From Solibacteraceae bacterium (GTDB taxonomy: Bacteria > Acidobacteriota > Terriglobia > Bryobacterales > Bryobacteraceae), in NCBI GenBank assembly GCA_021324015.1, contig JAJPJX010000113.1, positions 1 to 63,363 of the forward strand: a DNA stretch of 63,363 bases, in the 5' to 3' direction. The notes under the pieces were generated by a model, which saw only the letters and a program-made list of their open reading frames with translations, ran no database searches and had not been told where the DNA came from. Made by a program: the position numbers and the translations under genes. Position 1 is the stretch's first letter; every line of letters begins with the position of its first letter. Of the stretch, positions 1-8,539 are shown piece by piece.

Positions 1-1260
1 GCGGGCTTCCCCACCTCGGTCAAGGCCCAGGCCGCGGTGGAATTCATGATCGCCAACGGCGCCGAGTGCGAGCCGCTCATCCATAAAGACGCCGAGCTGA
101 TGCGGCATTTCCCCGCCGCGATTCTCGCCGGGATGACCGCTATGATGGAAGCTACGCGCGCGGTCCAGGGCAAGTTTGGCATCAAGGCGAAGAACGCCGC
201 CGCGCTCCAGGCCATCCAGGCGCACCTGCCGCCGGGAATCGGCCTGGTTGTGCTCGGCGACTTCTATCCCTCCGGCGACGAGTACGAACTGGTTTACTCC
301 TCCACTGGCCGCCTGATTCCGCCCGCGGGCATTCCTCTCCAGGTGGGCTGCGTGGTCAACAACGTGGAAACCCTATACAATGTGCACCTCGCCACCCAAG
401 ACCGGCCGGTGGTAGATAAGTTCGTCTCGGTGGCGGGCGCCGTTCGCGAGCCCAAGTCCTTCTGGGCCCCCGTCGGTGTTTCCTTTCGCGAATTAATCGA
501 GTTCGCCGGAGGGACCACGGTCTCCGACTACGGCATGTTCGTAAGCGGCATCATGATGGGTGCGCTCTCGTTCGACCCAGGCGACGTGGTCACCAAGACC
601 ACCGCCGGCCTGATCGTGCTGCCGCGGGATCACTATCTCATCGCGCGGCGGGAGCGGCCGCTCGATTCCATGAACCGCATCGGCAAATCCGCCTGCGACC
701 AATGCAGCTATTGCACGGAGTTTTGCCCGCGCTATCTGCTGGGCTACGAGGTGATGCCGCACAAGGTGATGCGCAGCCTGGGCTTCACCCTGACGGGATC
801 GGAGAACTGGAACCAGTGGGCGGAGCTGTGCTGCTCCTGCGGTCTGTGTTCCCTTTACGCCTGCCCCGAGGATCTGTATCCGCGGGAGGCCTGTGATCAG
901 GGTACGGCCGACCGGCGCGCCGCGGGGCTGAAGTTCGTCCAGCAAAAGCCGGTCCTGGTGCATCCCATGAAGGAGTACCGCCGCGTGCCGCAGAGCCAGT
1001 TGCGGAAGCGGCTGCGCGTGGAAGAGTACGATGTCGAAGCGCCGTTTGCGCCGTCCGAGTTTCACCCCGCGTGCGTGCGCGTCAAGCTCCGCCAACACGC
1101 GGGTAAACCAGCGCAGCCGGTGGTCAAGGAAGGCGCCAAGGTGCGCCGCGGCCAAGTCATCGGCCGGGTGGCAGCATCCGAGTTAGGCGCTGCCATTCAC
1201 GCCAGCATGGATGGACGCGTGCGCCGCATCGCGGAAGACTCGATCGAAATCGTGGCATGA
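1..1260 (+). CDS. pduS: PduS-like cobalamin reductase / RnfC-type Fe-S flavoprotein (5' partial)
   Basis: The frame is open to base 1 and the first codons read A-G-F-P-T-S-V-K, matching the GxGFPTxVK start of the flavin/NADH-binding domain in the RnfC/PduS family, so the N-terminus lies outside the window. Next come IANGAECEPLIHKD, an SLBB-like region with VVNNVETLYNV, and two ferredoxin-type clusters, CDQCSYCTEFCP and CCSCGLCSLYACP, near bases 690-735 and 828-870. The C-terminus is a barrel-sandwich tail (VKEGAKVRRGQVIG). In Pdu-type microcompartments PduS is a flavin/Fe-S protein that reduces cobalamin and passes electrons across the shell. The next gene, a PduT-like shell protein starting one base after this stop, is the known PduS partner. 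The assignment to a microcompartment rather than to Rnf rests on that neighbour. Confidence 0.85.
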   Translation, partial: AGFPTSVKAQAAVEFMIANGAECEPLIHKDAELMRHFPAAILAGMTAMMEATRAVQGKFGIKAKNAAALQAIQAHLPPGIGLVVLGDFYPSGDEYELVYSSTGRLIPPAGIPLQVGCVVNNVETLYNVHLATQDRPVVDKFVSVAGAVREPKSFWAPVGVSFRELIEFAGGTTVSDYGMFVSGIMMGALSFDPGDVVTKTTAGLIVLPRDHYLIARRERPLDSMNRIGKSACDQCSYCTEFCPRYLLGYEVMPHKVMRSLGFTLTGSENWNQWAELCCSCGLCSLYACPEDLYPREACDQGTADRRAAGLKFVQQKPVLVHPMKEYRRVPQSQLRKRLRVEEYDVEAPFAPSEFHPACVRVKLRQHAGKPAQPVVKEGAKVRRGQVIGRVAASELGAAIHASMDGRVRRIAEDSIEIVA

Positions 1261-1261
1261 T

Positions 1262-1813
1262 ATGGCATTCAACTCCGTCGGATTGATCGAACTCAGCAGC
1301 ATCGCCGCGGGCTTTCAGGTGTGTGACGCCATGCTCAAAACGGCAGACGTTCAACTGGTCCTGGCGCGCACTATTTGCTCCGGCAAATATATGGTATTAG
1401 TGCGTGGAGAGGTGGGGGCCGTGCGCGCCAGCGTCTCTTCCGGCGTCAGCTCCGGCAACTTCTCGGTGATTGACTCCTTCGTGATCCCCAACATTCACGA
1501 ATCGATCTTCGCGGCCATCGCCGGCACCACCAAGGTGGAGGCGTTGGAAGCGCTGGGGATTGTGGAGTCCTTCTCGGTGGCCTCGCTGATCGAAGCGGCA
1601 GACGCCGCCGTGAAGGCGGCAAATGTGGAGCTGATCGAGGTGCGGCTGGCCATGGCGCTCGGTGGAAAGGCCTTCTTCAGCCTCACCGGAGACGTAGCCG
1701 CGGTGCAAAGCGCGGTAGAAGCCGGGGCCCGGGTGGTGGGCGAGAAAGGCCTGCTGGTGAACAAGGTCGTCATCGCCCACCCGCGCCCCGAACTGCTCAC
1801 GGAAATGATCTGA
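1262..1813 (+). CDS. pduT: Tandem-BMC shell protein, PduT-like Fe-S type
   Basis: This 183-residue protein holds two BMC folds in tandem: the first from about residue 4 (SVGLIELSSIAAGFQVCDAMLKTADVQLV), the second from about residue 95 (ALGIVESFSVASLIEAADAAVKAANVELI). Tandem-BMC proteins assemble as trimers that look like hexamers and tile the shell of a protein organelle. Cys39 in RTICSGKY sits where PduT has the cysteine that binds a [4Fe-4S] cluster in the trimer pore. I chose the ATG at 1262, one base after the pduS stop, because it gives the usual BMC N-terminus; a longer open frame from 1211 would only add residues inside pduS. Together the two genes look like an electron conduit through the shell. 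The catalytic core of the compartment must lie to the left of the window. Confidence 0.88.
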   Translation: MAFNSVGLIELSSIAAGFQVCDAMLKTADVQLVLARTICSGKYMVLVRGEVGAVRASVSSGVSSGNFSVIDSFVIPNIHESIFAAIAGTTKVEALEALGIVESFSVASLIEAADAAVKAANVELIEVRLAMALGGKAFFSLTGDVAAVQSAVEAGARVVGEKGLLVNKVVIAHPRPELLTEMI

Positions 1814-1834
1814 GCGGCGGGGAGTTCCCGCGAC

Positions 1835-4800
1835 TCAGAAATGAATTCGCGCCGTGTACTGGAACTCCCTTCCGTAGTTTTGCTGGCTGGTGGAACGGCC
1901 GAACGTGGAACTGGTCACACTGGTGTCAGGATTGGTTGGCACGAAGCCGTTCGGCATGTTGTACGCCTCGAACCGGAACTCCAGCCGGATACGCTCAGTA
2001 ATATTGAAGCTCTTCGAAAGCGTGCTGTCCATGTTCCAGTAGTTGGGCCCGGTCACGCCCGGATACTGGTAGGGGTTCGTGCGCACTGTGTAGGGAGTCG
2101 CGATCGAGAACACCCCCGGGTTGAAATACATGCCCGCCGGGATGTTGTTAGCCGGGTCGCCGCTCACATTGTACTGGCCGAAGCGGACGAAGGGGCCGTG
2201 GTTCCACATGAAGATGTGGGCCGTGGTCCAGCCGCCCACAATCGCGTTCAGTACCGGGTGCAGGTGATTCCAGTACGCCCGCCCTTTGCCGAAGGGAAGT
2301 TCCCACGTGCCGGCAATGTTGAGGCGATGACGGGGGTTGTTGCTGTCCAGCATGGTGAAGCGATCGTTGTACTGATCGATGGCGTTGAAGTAGTTGCTGT
2401 TGGCTTCGTGGTTGTAGTTGTACGCCATGACGAGGGTGAAGCCGTGCGCGAAGGGGCGCTCCTCCTTGATCTGGAGGGCATAGTAGCGGTTCTGCACTCC
2501 CGAGCGATAGCTCTGCTGGAGAGGCCCATATTGCGGGTAGGGCGACAGCAAATTCCAGACGGTGACGGTTTTCTGGTTTCGCAGGGCGCCGGGAAACTTG
2601 TCCGGAGTCAGGTACTGATAGAACGGGTTTGGCACTGCCTGGTCCACCTGGCTCTTGTACGTGTACCGCAGATTCGGATCGGCCAGGTTCATTTGTATGC
2701 TGCTGCCGGAACCGTCACCCCAAATGTCCGGCGCCGGCTCGTTATATCCGTAGTTCATGAAGAACGTGGTGTCGGAGCGGAAGCCGAGGGGCATGCTGCG
2801 CTGATACGTCACGTTGATGCGCTCATTCATGGCCGTCTTCAGGTCCTGGTTGAACCATAACGTCGTTCCGGTGTTGCCCAGGTTGGTGTAGCGTCCATAG
2901 CCCTTGCCAACCGGTAGCAGCAGCGGGTTGGTCGAGGACGGGAAGGGATTGTTCCAGACCGACTGGGGGACGCCCTGCAAGGGTTGCAGCGTATACGTGG
3001 ACGCGCTGAAGCCGTATTCCGGCAGATCGTAGGCCGGTCCAATGGAGGCCACCATGGGCACTGCGTAGCGGGCATAACCGACGCGCAGCGCGGACTTGTC
3101 GGACAGCCGGATGGCGATCCCGAGGCGCGGCAGGAGATTGAGCTTGGGCGCGGGATAGAGGGTGCGAACGCCACCATCCCCCGCGTACACCCAGGCGCCG
3201 TTCCATTTGTAGGGGACTTGGGCAATGGAGGTGACCTGGCTCGGCATCACCGGCGGGGTGGCCTGCATCTCCGGAATCGGATTGGTCAGGTCCAGGTAGC
3301 GCGAAATGCGGTCTTGCGTATCAGTGGGCGCGGAGGTGTACTCGTACCGCAGCCCCATATTCAGAGTGATATTCCGGTTCAACTTGAAATCATCCTGGAA
3401 GAACACGGCGTACTCGTTGTCGTGGACGTAGGTCCAGTCCTGCACCATGGCCACGGAACTGTTGGTCATATACCCGAGCAGCATGGACGCGTAACCATCG
3501 CCGCTCAGCTTCGTGTTCGGGCTGATGAACGTGTCGGCAGTGTTCTCGGGATTGAAATAGAAAGTGCCCGAGTTGGGGGCCATGCTGTTGTCGTAGGAGT
3601 GGCGGAAAGAGGCGCCGATTTTCATATAGTGGCGGCCCTTGTCCTTGCTCAGCGAACCCTGGTAGCTGTACTTGCGCGGGCGATACCACCAGCCGCTGGC
3701 GTGCCCGAAGCCGGCGCTACCGCCGGAATTGGCCACGTTGTACGACGGATAGTACACCGCGTCCAGTTTCTGCAGATAGGGTGTGTACCAGGCATTGCTG
3801 GGCCAGAATTTCGCCCAGCCGCTCATGCCGATCTTGGACCAGTCGGAATTGTAATCGTCCTCCACATAGCTGGTGCCGAAATTGAGATGGACGACGGTGG
3901 TGGGATTGACAGTCCAAACAGCGTCGGCGCCGGCGTTCAGCGCATCCATCAAGCCGCCGTTGTCCGAAGGCACCGCCGGCGAGTTCGCGTAATTGGGGTT
4001 GTCCAGCCGGGTGCGGAAGATGCTGTAGCGGGCGAAGACTTTCAATTTGTCGCTGGCATTCCAGTCGGTGCGTTCGGAAATGTTGTGGTAGTGCAGCCAC
4101 CACGGATAGTTCAGGCGGTAGTTGTTCACGTGCGTGATGTTGTCCCCCGGCCCGTTGGGCTGCCAAATGTCCTTCATGAAGATGGCTGAGGTCGGGTCGA
4201 TGCGGTTTTGCGGAATCTTGTTTCCGGGGAACGGCTGGCGGGTGGACGTGTTGCTGGCCGGATCGAAAACCGTAGTCAGTGGATCGTAGATCGCGCGCAG
4301 GCCGCCGTTGATGTTCAGCGACTGGGAGAAGTCGCCGGTGCGCTCCAGGTCCGTTGGCAGCGTGCGGATGGTGCTGCTGGGCTGCGTATTTCGCCACTGC
4401 TCGTAGGTGAAGAAGAAGAACAGCTTGTTCTTCAAGACGGGTCCGCCCACCGTGCCGCCCCAGATGTGGTTTCGCACCGTGTTCTTGGAGTTGATGACCG
4501 AGTTGCTCCGGGCGTTGAGGTATGGGTTGCGGCCGAAATAGTAGGCGGTGCCGTGGAATTCGTTCGTACCCGCTTTCATGGAGACGTTCATTACACCGCC
4601 GGCACTCTCACCGAACTCGGCATCCACGCTGTTCTGCTGGATGGCGACTTCCTGCACCGCATCCATGGGCGGCGCGTAGGAACCGCGCGAGAGCACGCCC
4701 ATAGGGATGCCATCGAGCAAAATGTCGTTCTTGCCCCCCGTGCTGCCGCCCACGTCCATGCCGTTGGAGGACTGCATGTAGAAGGGGTTGCGGTGCGAGA

Positions 4801-5314
4801 TGTCCCAGTACTGATTGACCACGGCGGGGTCGAGCAGAACCAGGGTGTAGGGGTTGCGGGCTACGACGGGCAGGTCGGAAAGCATCTTCCCGACGACCGT
4901 CTGCGACATGGTGGTGGTATTGAACTCCACCTCCATGGCGGTCTCCGCGACGTTGATGGCCTGGGTCACCTGCCCGACCGCCATGGTGGCGTTGACCGTG
5001 ACGTCGCCGCGGGTCAGTACAGTGATGTTCTCCTGAACGAAGGGGCTGAATCCCGAGGCCTCCACCGTGACCTTGTATATTCCTGGAGCGACAAAATCGA
5101 ACCGGTATTGACCAGCCTCATTGGTGGACTTGGCCAAGTCCTCGCCGGTTTGGGTGTTGAGCAAAGTAACTCTGGCGCCCACGATGGCCGCCTGGCTCGG
5201 GTCGGTCACCAGGCCCTGGACGCGCGCGCGATAGTCCTGTGCGCTGGCTGGGCGGGCGGCCATCAGGACCAGCCCAATTCCCAGAGCAACTGCAAACTTC
5301 TTCGCTGTCAGCAT
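1835..5314 (-). CDS. TonB-dependent receptor-like outer-membrane protein (Oar/carboxypeptidase-regulatory type)
   Basis: 1159 residues. There is a signal peptide (about 1-25, ending ASA before Q), then a carboxypeptidase-regulatory/CnaB-like domain (about 28-110: VQGLVTDPSQAAIVGARVTL, GQYRFDFVAPGIYKVTVEA). A plug-like domain follows (LSDLPVVARNPYTLVLLDP, NDILLDGIPMGVLSRGSYAPPMDAVQEVAIQQNSVDAEFGESAGGVMNV), then a long beta-barrel ending in ARIHF with a terminal aromatic residue. This architecture is greatly expanded in Acidobacteriota and is thought to import oligosaccharides or peptides; the substrate cannot be read from sequence. The gene is convergent with the microcompartment genes (21 bp between stops) and has a good promoter 194 bp upstream. 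Confidence 0.88.
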   Translation of the reverse strand: MLTAKKFAVALGIGLVLMAARPASAQDYRARVQGLVTDPSQAAIVGARVTLLNTQTGEDLAKSTNEAGQYRFDFVAPGIYKVTVEASGFSPFVQENITVLTRGDVTVNATMAVGQVTQAINVAETAMEVEFNTTTMSQTVVGKMLSDLPVVARNPYTLVLLDPAVVNQYWDISHRNPFYMQSSNGMDVGGSTGGKNDILLDGIPMGVLSRGSYAPPMDAVQEVAIQQNSVDAEFGESAGGVMNVSMKAGTNEFHGTAYYFGRNPYLNARSNSVINSKNTVRNHIWGGTVGGPVLKNKLFFFFTYEQWRNTQPSSTIRTLPTDLERTGDFSQSLNINGGLRAIYDPLTTVFDPASNTSTRQPFPGNKIPQNRIDPTSAIFMKDIWQPNGPGDNITHVNNYRLNYPWWLHYHNISERTDWNASDKLKVFARYSIFRTRLDNPNYANSPAVPSDNGGLMDALNAGADAVWTVNPTTVVHLNFGTSYVEDDYNSDWSKIGMSGWAKFWPSNAWYTPYLQKLDAVYYPSYNVANSGGSAGFGHASGWWYRPRKYSYQGSLSKDKGRHYMKIGASFRHSYDNSMAPNSGTFYFNPENTADTFISPNTKLSGDGYASMLLGYMTNSSVAMVQDWTYVHDNEYAVFFQDDFKLNRNITLNMGLRYEYTSAPTDTQDRISRYLDLTNPIPEMQATPPVMPSQVTSIAQVPYKWNGAWVYAGDGGVRTLYPAPKLNLLPRLGIAIRLSDKSALRVGYARYAVPMVASIGPAYDLPEYGFSASTYTLQPLQGVPQSVWNNPFPSSTNPLLLPVGKGYGRYTNLGNTGTTLWFNQDLKTAMNERINVTYQRSMPLGFRSDTTFFMNYGYNEPAPDIWGDGSGSSIQMNLADPNLRYTYKSQVDQAVPNPFYQYLTPDKFPGALRNQKTVTVWNLLSPYPQYGPLQQSYRSGVQNRYYALQIKEERPFAHGFTLVMAYNYNHEANSNYFNAIDQYNDRFTMLDSNNPRHRLNIAGTWELPFGKGRAYWNHLHPVLNAIVGGWTTAHIFMWNHGPFVRFGQYNVSGDPANNIPAGMYFNPGVFSIATPYTVRTNPYQYPGVTGPNYWNMDSTLSKSFNITERIRLEFRFEAYNMPNGFVPTNPDTSVTSSTFGRSTSQQNYGREFQYTARIHF

Positions 5315-5629
5315 AGAATCCCCGTTCTGGCGTTCGATTGCTGCCGCAGGCGGGCAGCAGCCGTCTGTGTCGTTCTTCGCCGGGCGCTACTCACTCCGGT
5401 TGGCGAGCTCAGCACCGGCGCCACGAATCCCTTTGGGTCGCGCCCGTGGCAAGCTGGCCGCACAGAGAAGGCCGGTCTGTTGTCGCTCTCACCACCGCTT
5501 GTGGAGAACGCTATCACAACCTTGCGCGAAAGTCAAAGGCTTTCAGGTATATTTCTCTTTTTGTGAATTGACTTGCGGCGGCTCTCCCTCAGTTGGTAGG
5601 CTCAACATCTACATCTCGTAGGGGAACCC
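5315..5629. other. Divergent intergenic region with a long leader for the receptor gene
   Basis: This 315 bp gap separates the receptor (minus) from the symporter (plus). Most of it would be a leader of about 190 nt on the receptor transcript if the promoter at 5508-5536 is right. In that leader an inverted pair, TGCTGCC/GGCAGCA, around 5339-5361 could form a 7-bp hairpin just before the receptor start. I see no match to a known riboswitch consensus. On the plus strand AGGGGA precedes the GTG at 5630 as a ribosome-binding site; I found no convincing promoter for the symporter. Confidence 0.45.
5508..5536 (-). promoter_or_regulatory. Extended -10 promoter for the TonB-type receptor
   Basis: On the minus strand TTGACT (5531-5536) and TAGCGT (5508-5513) are separated by exactly 17 bp, with TGA just before the -10 forming an extended -10 (TGN). 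The same arrangement precedes the second TonB-type receptor at 46468-46496, including GTGATA at the spacer/-10 border, which supports it. Confidence 0.5.
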
Positions 5630-7084
5630 GTGATTTTTAGCGCGCTGGACTGGACCATCATCCTGATCTACCTGCTGCTTTCCATGGGCGCGGGCCTGTA
5701 CGGCAAGCGCTACATTGCAGGCCTCTCTGATTTTCTGGTGGCCGGCCGGGAGGTCGGGTTGTACCTGGGGATCTCCACGCTGGCAGCGACCGAAATCGGC
5801 ACGATTACCTTCATGTATTACGCCGAACTCGGCTATAAAACAGGTTTTGCTTCCTTCATCAACGGCCTGGTGGCGGGCTGCGTGATGATCGTGATCGGCC
5901 GCACAGGCTTCATCATCAAGCGGTTACGCGAACTTCGGCTGATGACCGTGCCGGAGTATTTCCAGGTCCGCTACAGCCGCAATCTGCGCGTCCTCACCGG
6001 GGTGCTGGTGGCCATCGGCGGCATCCTGAACATGGGAGTCTTCCTGAAGATCGAAGGCATGTTCCTGGCCACCATTAGCGGTATCCCGCTGGAGTACCTG
6101 AAGGCCGTGATGACGGGCATCCTGCTGCTTGAACTGATCTACACGGTCCTGGGAGGCATGGTTTCGATTGTCATCACAGATTTCATTCAGTTCGTGGCCC
6201 TGAGCCTGGGTACGATCGTCGTGACCATCGCCTGCATTCACTCCGCCGGGTGGGCCAACATGCACGATGCGGTGTGGAAAACGATGGGCGAGGGCGGGTT
6301 CAGCCCCCTGGCGAACCCCGAATACGGCTGGGCCTACATCCTGTTTCAGGTTTTCATTTGGCTGGCCGTGGACACTTGCTGGCAGACTACCGCCATGCGC
6401 ACTTTTTCGGCGCGCGATTCCGAAACCAGCCGCAAGGTGTTCACGTGGACAGGCGTGGTTTTCCTGGGCCGCGGCATGATGCCCATGCTGTGGGGCATCG
6501 CCGCCCTGACCGTGCTGGGCGCGCGCCAGGATTCGCTGGAGGCCATGCCTACCCTGCTGGCGCGGATTCTACCCGAGGGCGTGCGCGGCGTGGTCGTAGC
6601 CGGGATGCTCGCCGCCACCATGTCCGTGAACAGTTCCTACCTGCTGGGCTGGAGCTCGATCATCGCGCAGGACATCGTTCTGCCGCTGCGCCGCACTCCG
6701 CTCTCCTCGCGCAGCCAGGTGCTGCTGAACCGTGCCGCCAACCTGTTCGTCAGCCTTTTCGTGCTGTTCTGGGGCCTTTGGTATACGCTCCCCGGACCGG
6801 CGTACTTCTACCTGAATCTCACCGGAACGATCTTTCTCGGTGGTTCGCTCGCCGCCATCATGGGAGGCCTGTACTGGAAGCGGGCCAATACGGCCGGGGC
6901 CTACTCGGCCATGCTGGCCGGAGCGGTAGCCACCACCGGCTTTTTCTTTCTGCACTGGCCGGCCAGTTACTCCGGGCTGGGCGCTTTCCTGCTGGCGTTC
7001 GCGGGTATGTTCCTGGGCTCGCTGGCAGGCAAACCCAGTCCCGAACTTTCCGCGGTTGCCACGGAGGCTGCCGGTGACCCCTAG
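5630..7084 (+). CDS. Sodium:solute symporter family transporter
   Basis: 484 residues with about 13 hydrophobic helices and the SSS-family order: an N-terminal out-facing helix, TM1 with STLAATEIGTITFMYYAELGYKTG, VPEYFQVRYSRNLRVL before the next helix, and the TDFIQF region typical of helix 5. It should import an organic solute with Na+. The start is GTG with AGGGGA seven bases upstream. The downstream M20 hydrolase starts inside the last codons of this gene (11-bp overlap), and a 50-residue membrane protein follows, so the three are one transcription unit. The substrate is probably whatever the hydrolase cuts, such as an N-acyl amino acid or a dipeptide; that is inference from the operon. 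Confidence 0.88.
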   Translation: MIFSALDWTIILIYLLLSMGAGLYGKRYIAGLSDFLVAGREVGLYLGISTLAATEIGTITFMYYAELGYKTGFASFINGLVAGCVMIVIGRTGFIIKRLRELRLMTVPEYFQVRYSRNLRVLTGVLVAIGGILNMGVFLKIEGMFLATISGIPLEYLKAVMTGILLLELIYTVLGGMVSIVITDFIQFVALSLGTIVVTIACIHSAGWANMHDAVWKTMGEGGFSPLANPEYGWAYILFQVFIWLAVDTCWQTTAMRTFSARDSETSRKVFTWTGVVFLGRGMMPMLWGIAALTVLGARQDSLEAMPTLLARILPEGVRGVVVAGMLAATMSVNSSYLLGWSSIIAQDIVLPLRRTPLSSRSQVLLNRAANLFVSLFVLFWGLWYTLPGPAYFYLNLTGTIFLGGSLAAIMGGLYWKRANTAGAYSAMLAGAVATTGFFFLHWPASYSGLGAFLLAFAGMFLGSLAGKPSPELSAVATEAAGDP

Positions 7085-8357
7085 CCACCATGCCCGGCGG
7101 CTGATGGCCCCGCTGGAAGCCGATGTCATCCGGCTGCTCCAGGAACTGGTGCGCACCGACACGGTAGCCGTGCCGCCGGCTGGCAACGAAACCGCGGGGC
7201 AGCTCGTGCTGCGGGATTTTCTACACGCTCAGGGTCTGGCCCCCGAACTTTACGATGTCAGCTCCGTTGGCGAGTCGGGACATCCGTGCGCCCGCCGCGA
7301 CCGGGCCTACGCCGGCCGCCAAAACCTGGTCCTGCGTGTCTCCGGTTCCGGGCGGGGCCGCAGCCTCCTGCTCAACGGCCACATGGACACGGTGCCCGCC
7401 GGCCGCGCCGCCTGGACCGAGGGCCCCTGGTCCGGGGCGATCCGCGGCGGGCGTCTCTACGGGCGCGGCAGCTTCGACATGAAGGGTGGTTTGGCAGCCC
7501 AATTCGCCGTGGTGTGCGCGCTCCACCGCGCCGGGATTCGGTGCGGCGGCGACCTGATCTGCGAATCGGTGGTGGACGAGGAGTGGGGCGGCGGCGGGGG
7601 ATCGCTGGCGGCCCGGCTCCGGGGCGACCTGGCCGACGCCTGTGTGATCGGGGAAGGTACCCAACTCGAGATCGCGCTGGCCTCGCGCGGAGGCTACCTG
7701 GTGGACCTGATCTGCTCGGCCGGCGATCCCGCGCACTTCTTTTCCGCCGCCGAGGTGGTGAGCCCCGCCACGCACCTGGGCCGCCTGCTCGCCTGGGTCG
7801 GCGCCTGCGCCGCCGAGCGCCGAGGCGTCCCCCGAGGGCGGGCGTATGCGGCCTTTCCGGATCCTGTCCCGGTGCAGATTCTGGCCCTGGAAGCCAACCG
7901 CATGGATCTGGAGGCGCCGCTGACCGTCCCATTGACGGCGAGGCTCCGGGTCTACTTTCAGTTCCTGCCGCACGAGGAGGTCCCGAACGTGTTGGGCCGT
8001 ATCCGGGAATCCTTCGAGACGTTTTGCCGGAACGACCCGTTCTTTTGCGTGCATCCGCCGGAGTGGCGGCCGATGTACGATCCACCGCTGCTGGGTCACG
8101 AACTCGCGCCTGAGCATCCCTGGAGCCAGTGCCTGGCGCTGGCTGCGAACGGGGTGCTTGGCCGAGAACCTGTGGTCACCGCGGCGCCGTATCCTTGCGA
8201 TGCGTTCCTGATGCAGCGGGAATTCGGGATTCCCACCGCGGTCTTCGGCCCGCGGGGCGCCGGCGCGCACAACCAAGATGAATACGTGGAGGTCCGCTCC
8301 GTGACGGAGACCGCGGAAGTCCTGGCCGCCGCCGCCCTGGAGTGGTGCGGCGCCTGA
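7074..8357 (+). CDS. M20-family metallohydrolase (ArgE/DapE/CPG2-like)
   Basis: 427 residues, close to the family norm. The di-zinc site is complete: GHMDTVP (His and catalytic Asp), GRGSFDMKGG (bridging Asp), ESVVDEEWGG (catalytic Glu and metal Glu), VIGEGTQ (metal acid) and a C-terminal AHNQDEYVEV (last His). The lid/dimerisation domain sits between. The enzyme should remove an acyl or amino-acid group by amide hydrolysis; family members act on acetylornithine, succinyl-diaminopimelate, dipeptides or carbamoyl compounds, and I cannot pick one. I chose GTG at 7074 because CGGAGG lies six bases upstream and it overlaps the symporter stop; ATG at 7104 is the alternative. Confidence 0.87.
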   Translation: MTPSHHARRLMAPLEADVIRLLQELVRTDTVAVPPAGNETAGQLVLRDFLHAQGLAPELYDVSSVGESGHPCARRDRAYAGRQNLVLRVSGSGRGRSLLLNGHMDTVPAGRAAWTEGPWSGAIRGGRLYGRGSFDMKGGLAAQFAVVCALHRAGIRCGGDLICESVVDEEWGGGGGSLAARLRGDLADACVIGEGTQLEIALASRGGYLVDLICSAGDPAHFFSAAEVVSPATHLGRLLAWVGACAAERRGVPRGRAYAAFPDPVPVQILALEANRMDLEAPLTVPLTARLRVYFQFLPHEEVPNVLGRIRESFETFCRNDPFFCVHPPEWRPMYDPPLLGHELAPEHPWSQCLALAANGVLGREPVVTAAPYPCDAFLMQREFGIPTAVFGPRGAGAHNQDEYVEVRSVTETAEVLAAAALEWCGA

Positions 8358-8373
8358 TGATGGAGAAAACCCT

Positions 8374-8526
8374 ATGACTTCGGCCGACTTCTGGTGGTAC
8401 TTCTGGCTGGTCTGGTTCGCCGCAGCCGGCTGCAGCTTCGCGGTGATCGCCGCCGTCGTGCTGGTCCGTGGAGCGGGCGATCTGCGCAGCATGATCCGCG
8501 TTCTCGACGAGCGGCACCGGCGCTAA
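8374..8526 (+). CDS. 50-residue single-helix membrane protein in the symporter operon
   Basis: A short reading frame preceded by a clear GGAG site seven to eight bases before the ATG and starting 16 bases after the M20 stop. The product begins MTSADFWWYFWLVWFAAAG, has one hydrophobic helix (about residues 6-33) and a short charged tail ending DERHRR. Small membrane proteins are found next to several sodium:solute symporters, where they are thought to be accessory subunits; that role here is inferred from position and topology. Too short for most gene callers, so easily missed. Confidence 0.7.
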   Translation: MTSADFWWYFWLVWFAAAGCSFAVIAAVVLVRGAGDLRSMIRVLDERHRR

Positions 8527-8539
8527 GTATAATGCCCGC

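Noticed and set aside
5315-5507. A known riboswitch (cobalamin class) in the receptor leader
   Set aside because: No B12-box or other class consensus could be found; only a simple hairpin.
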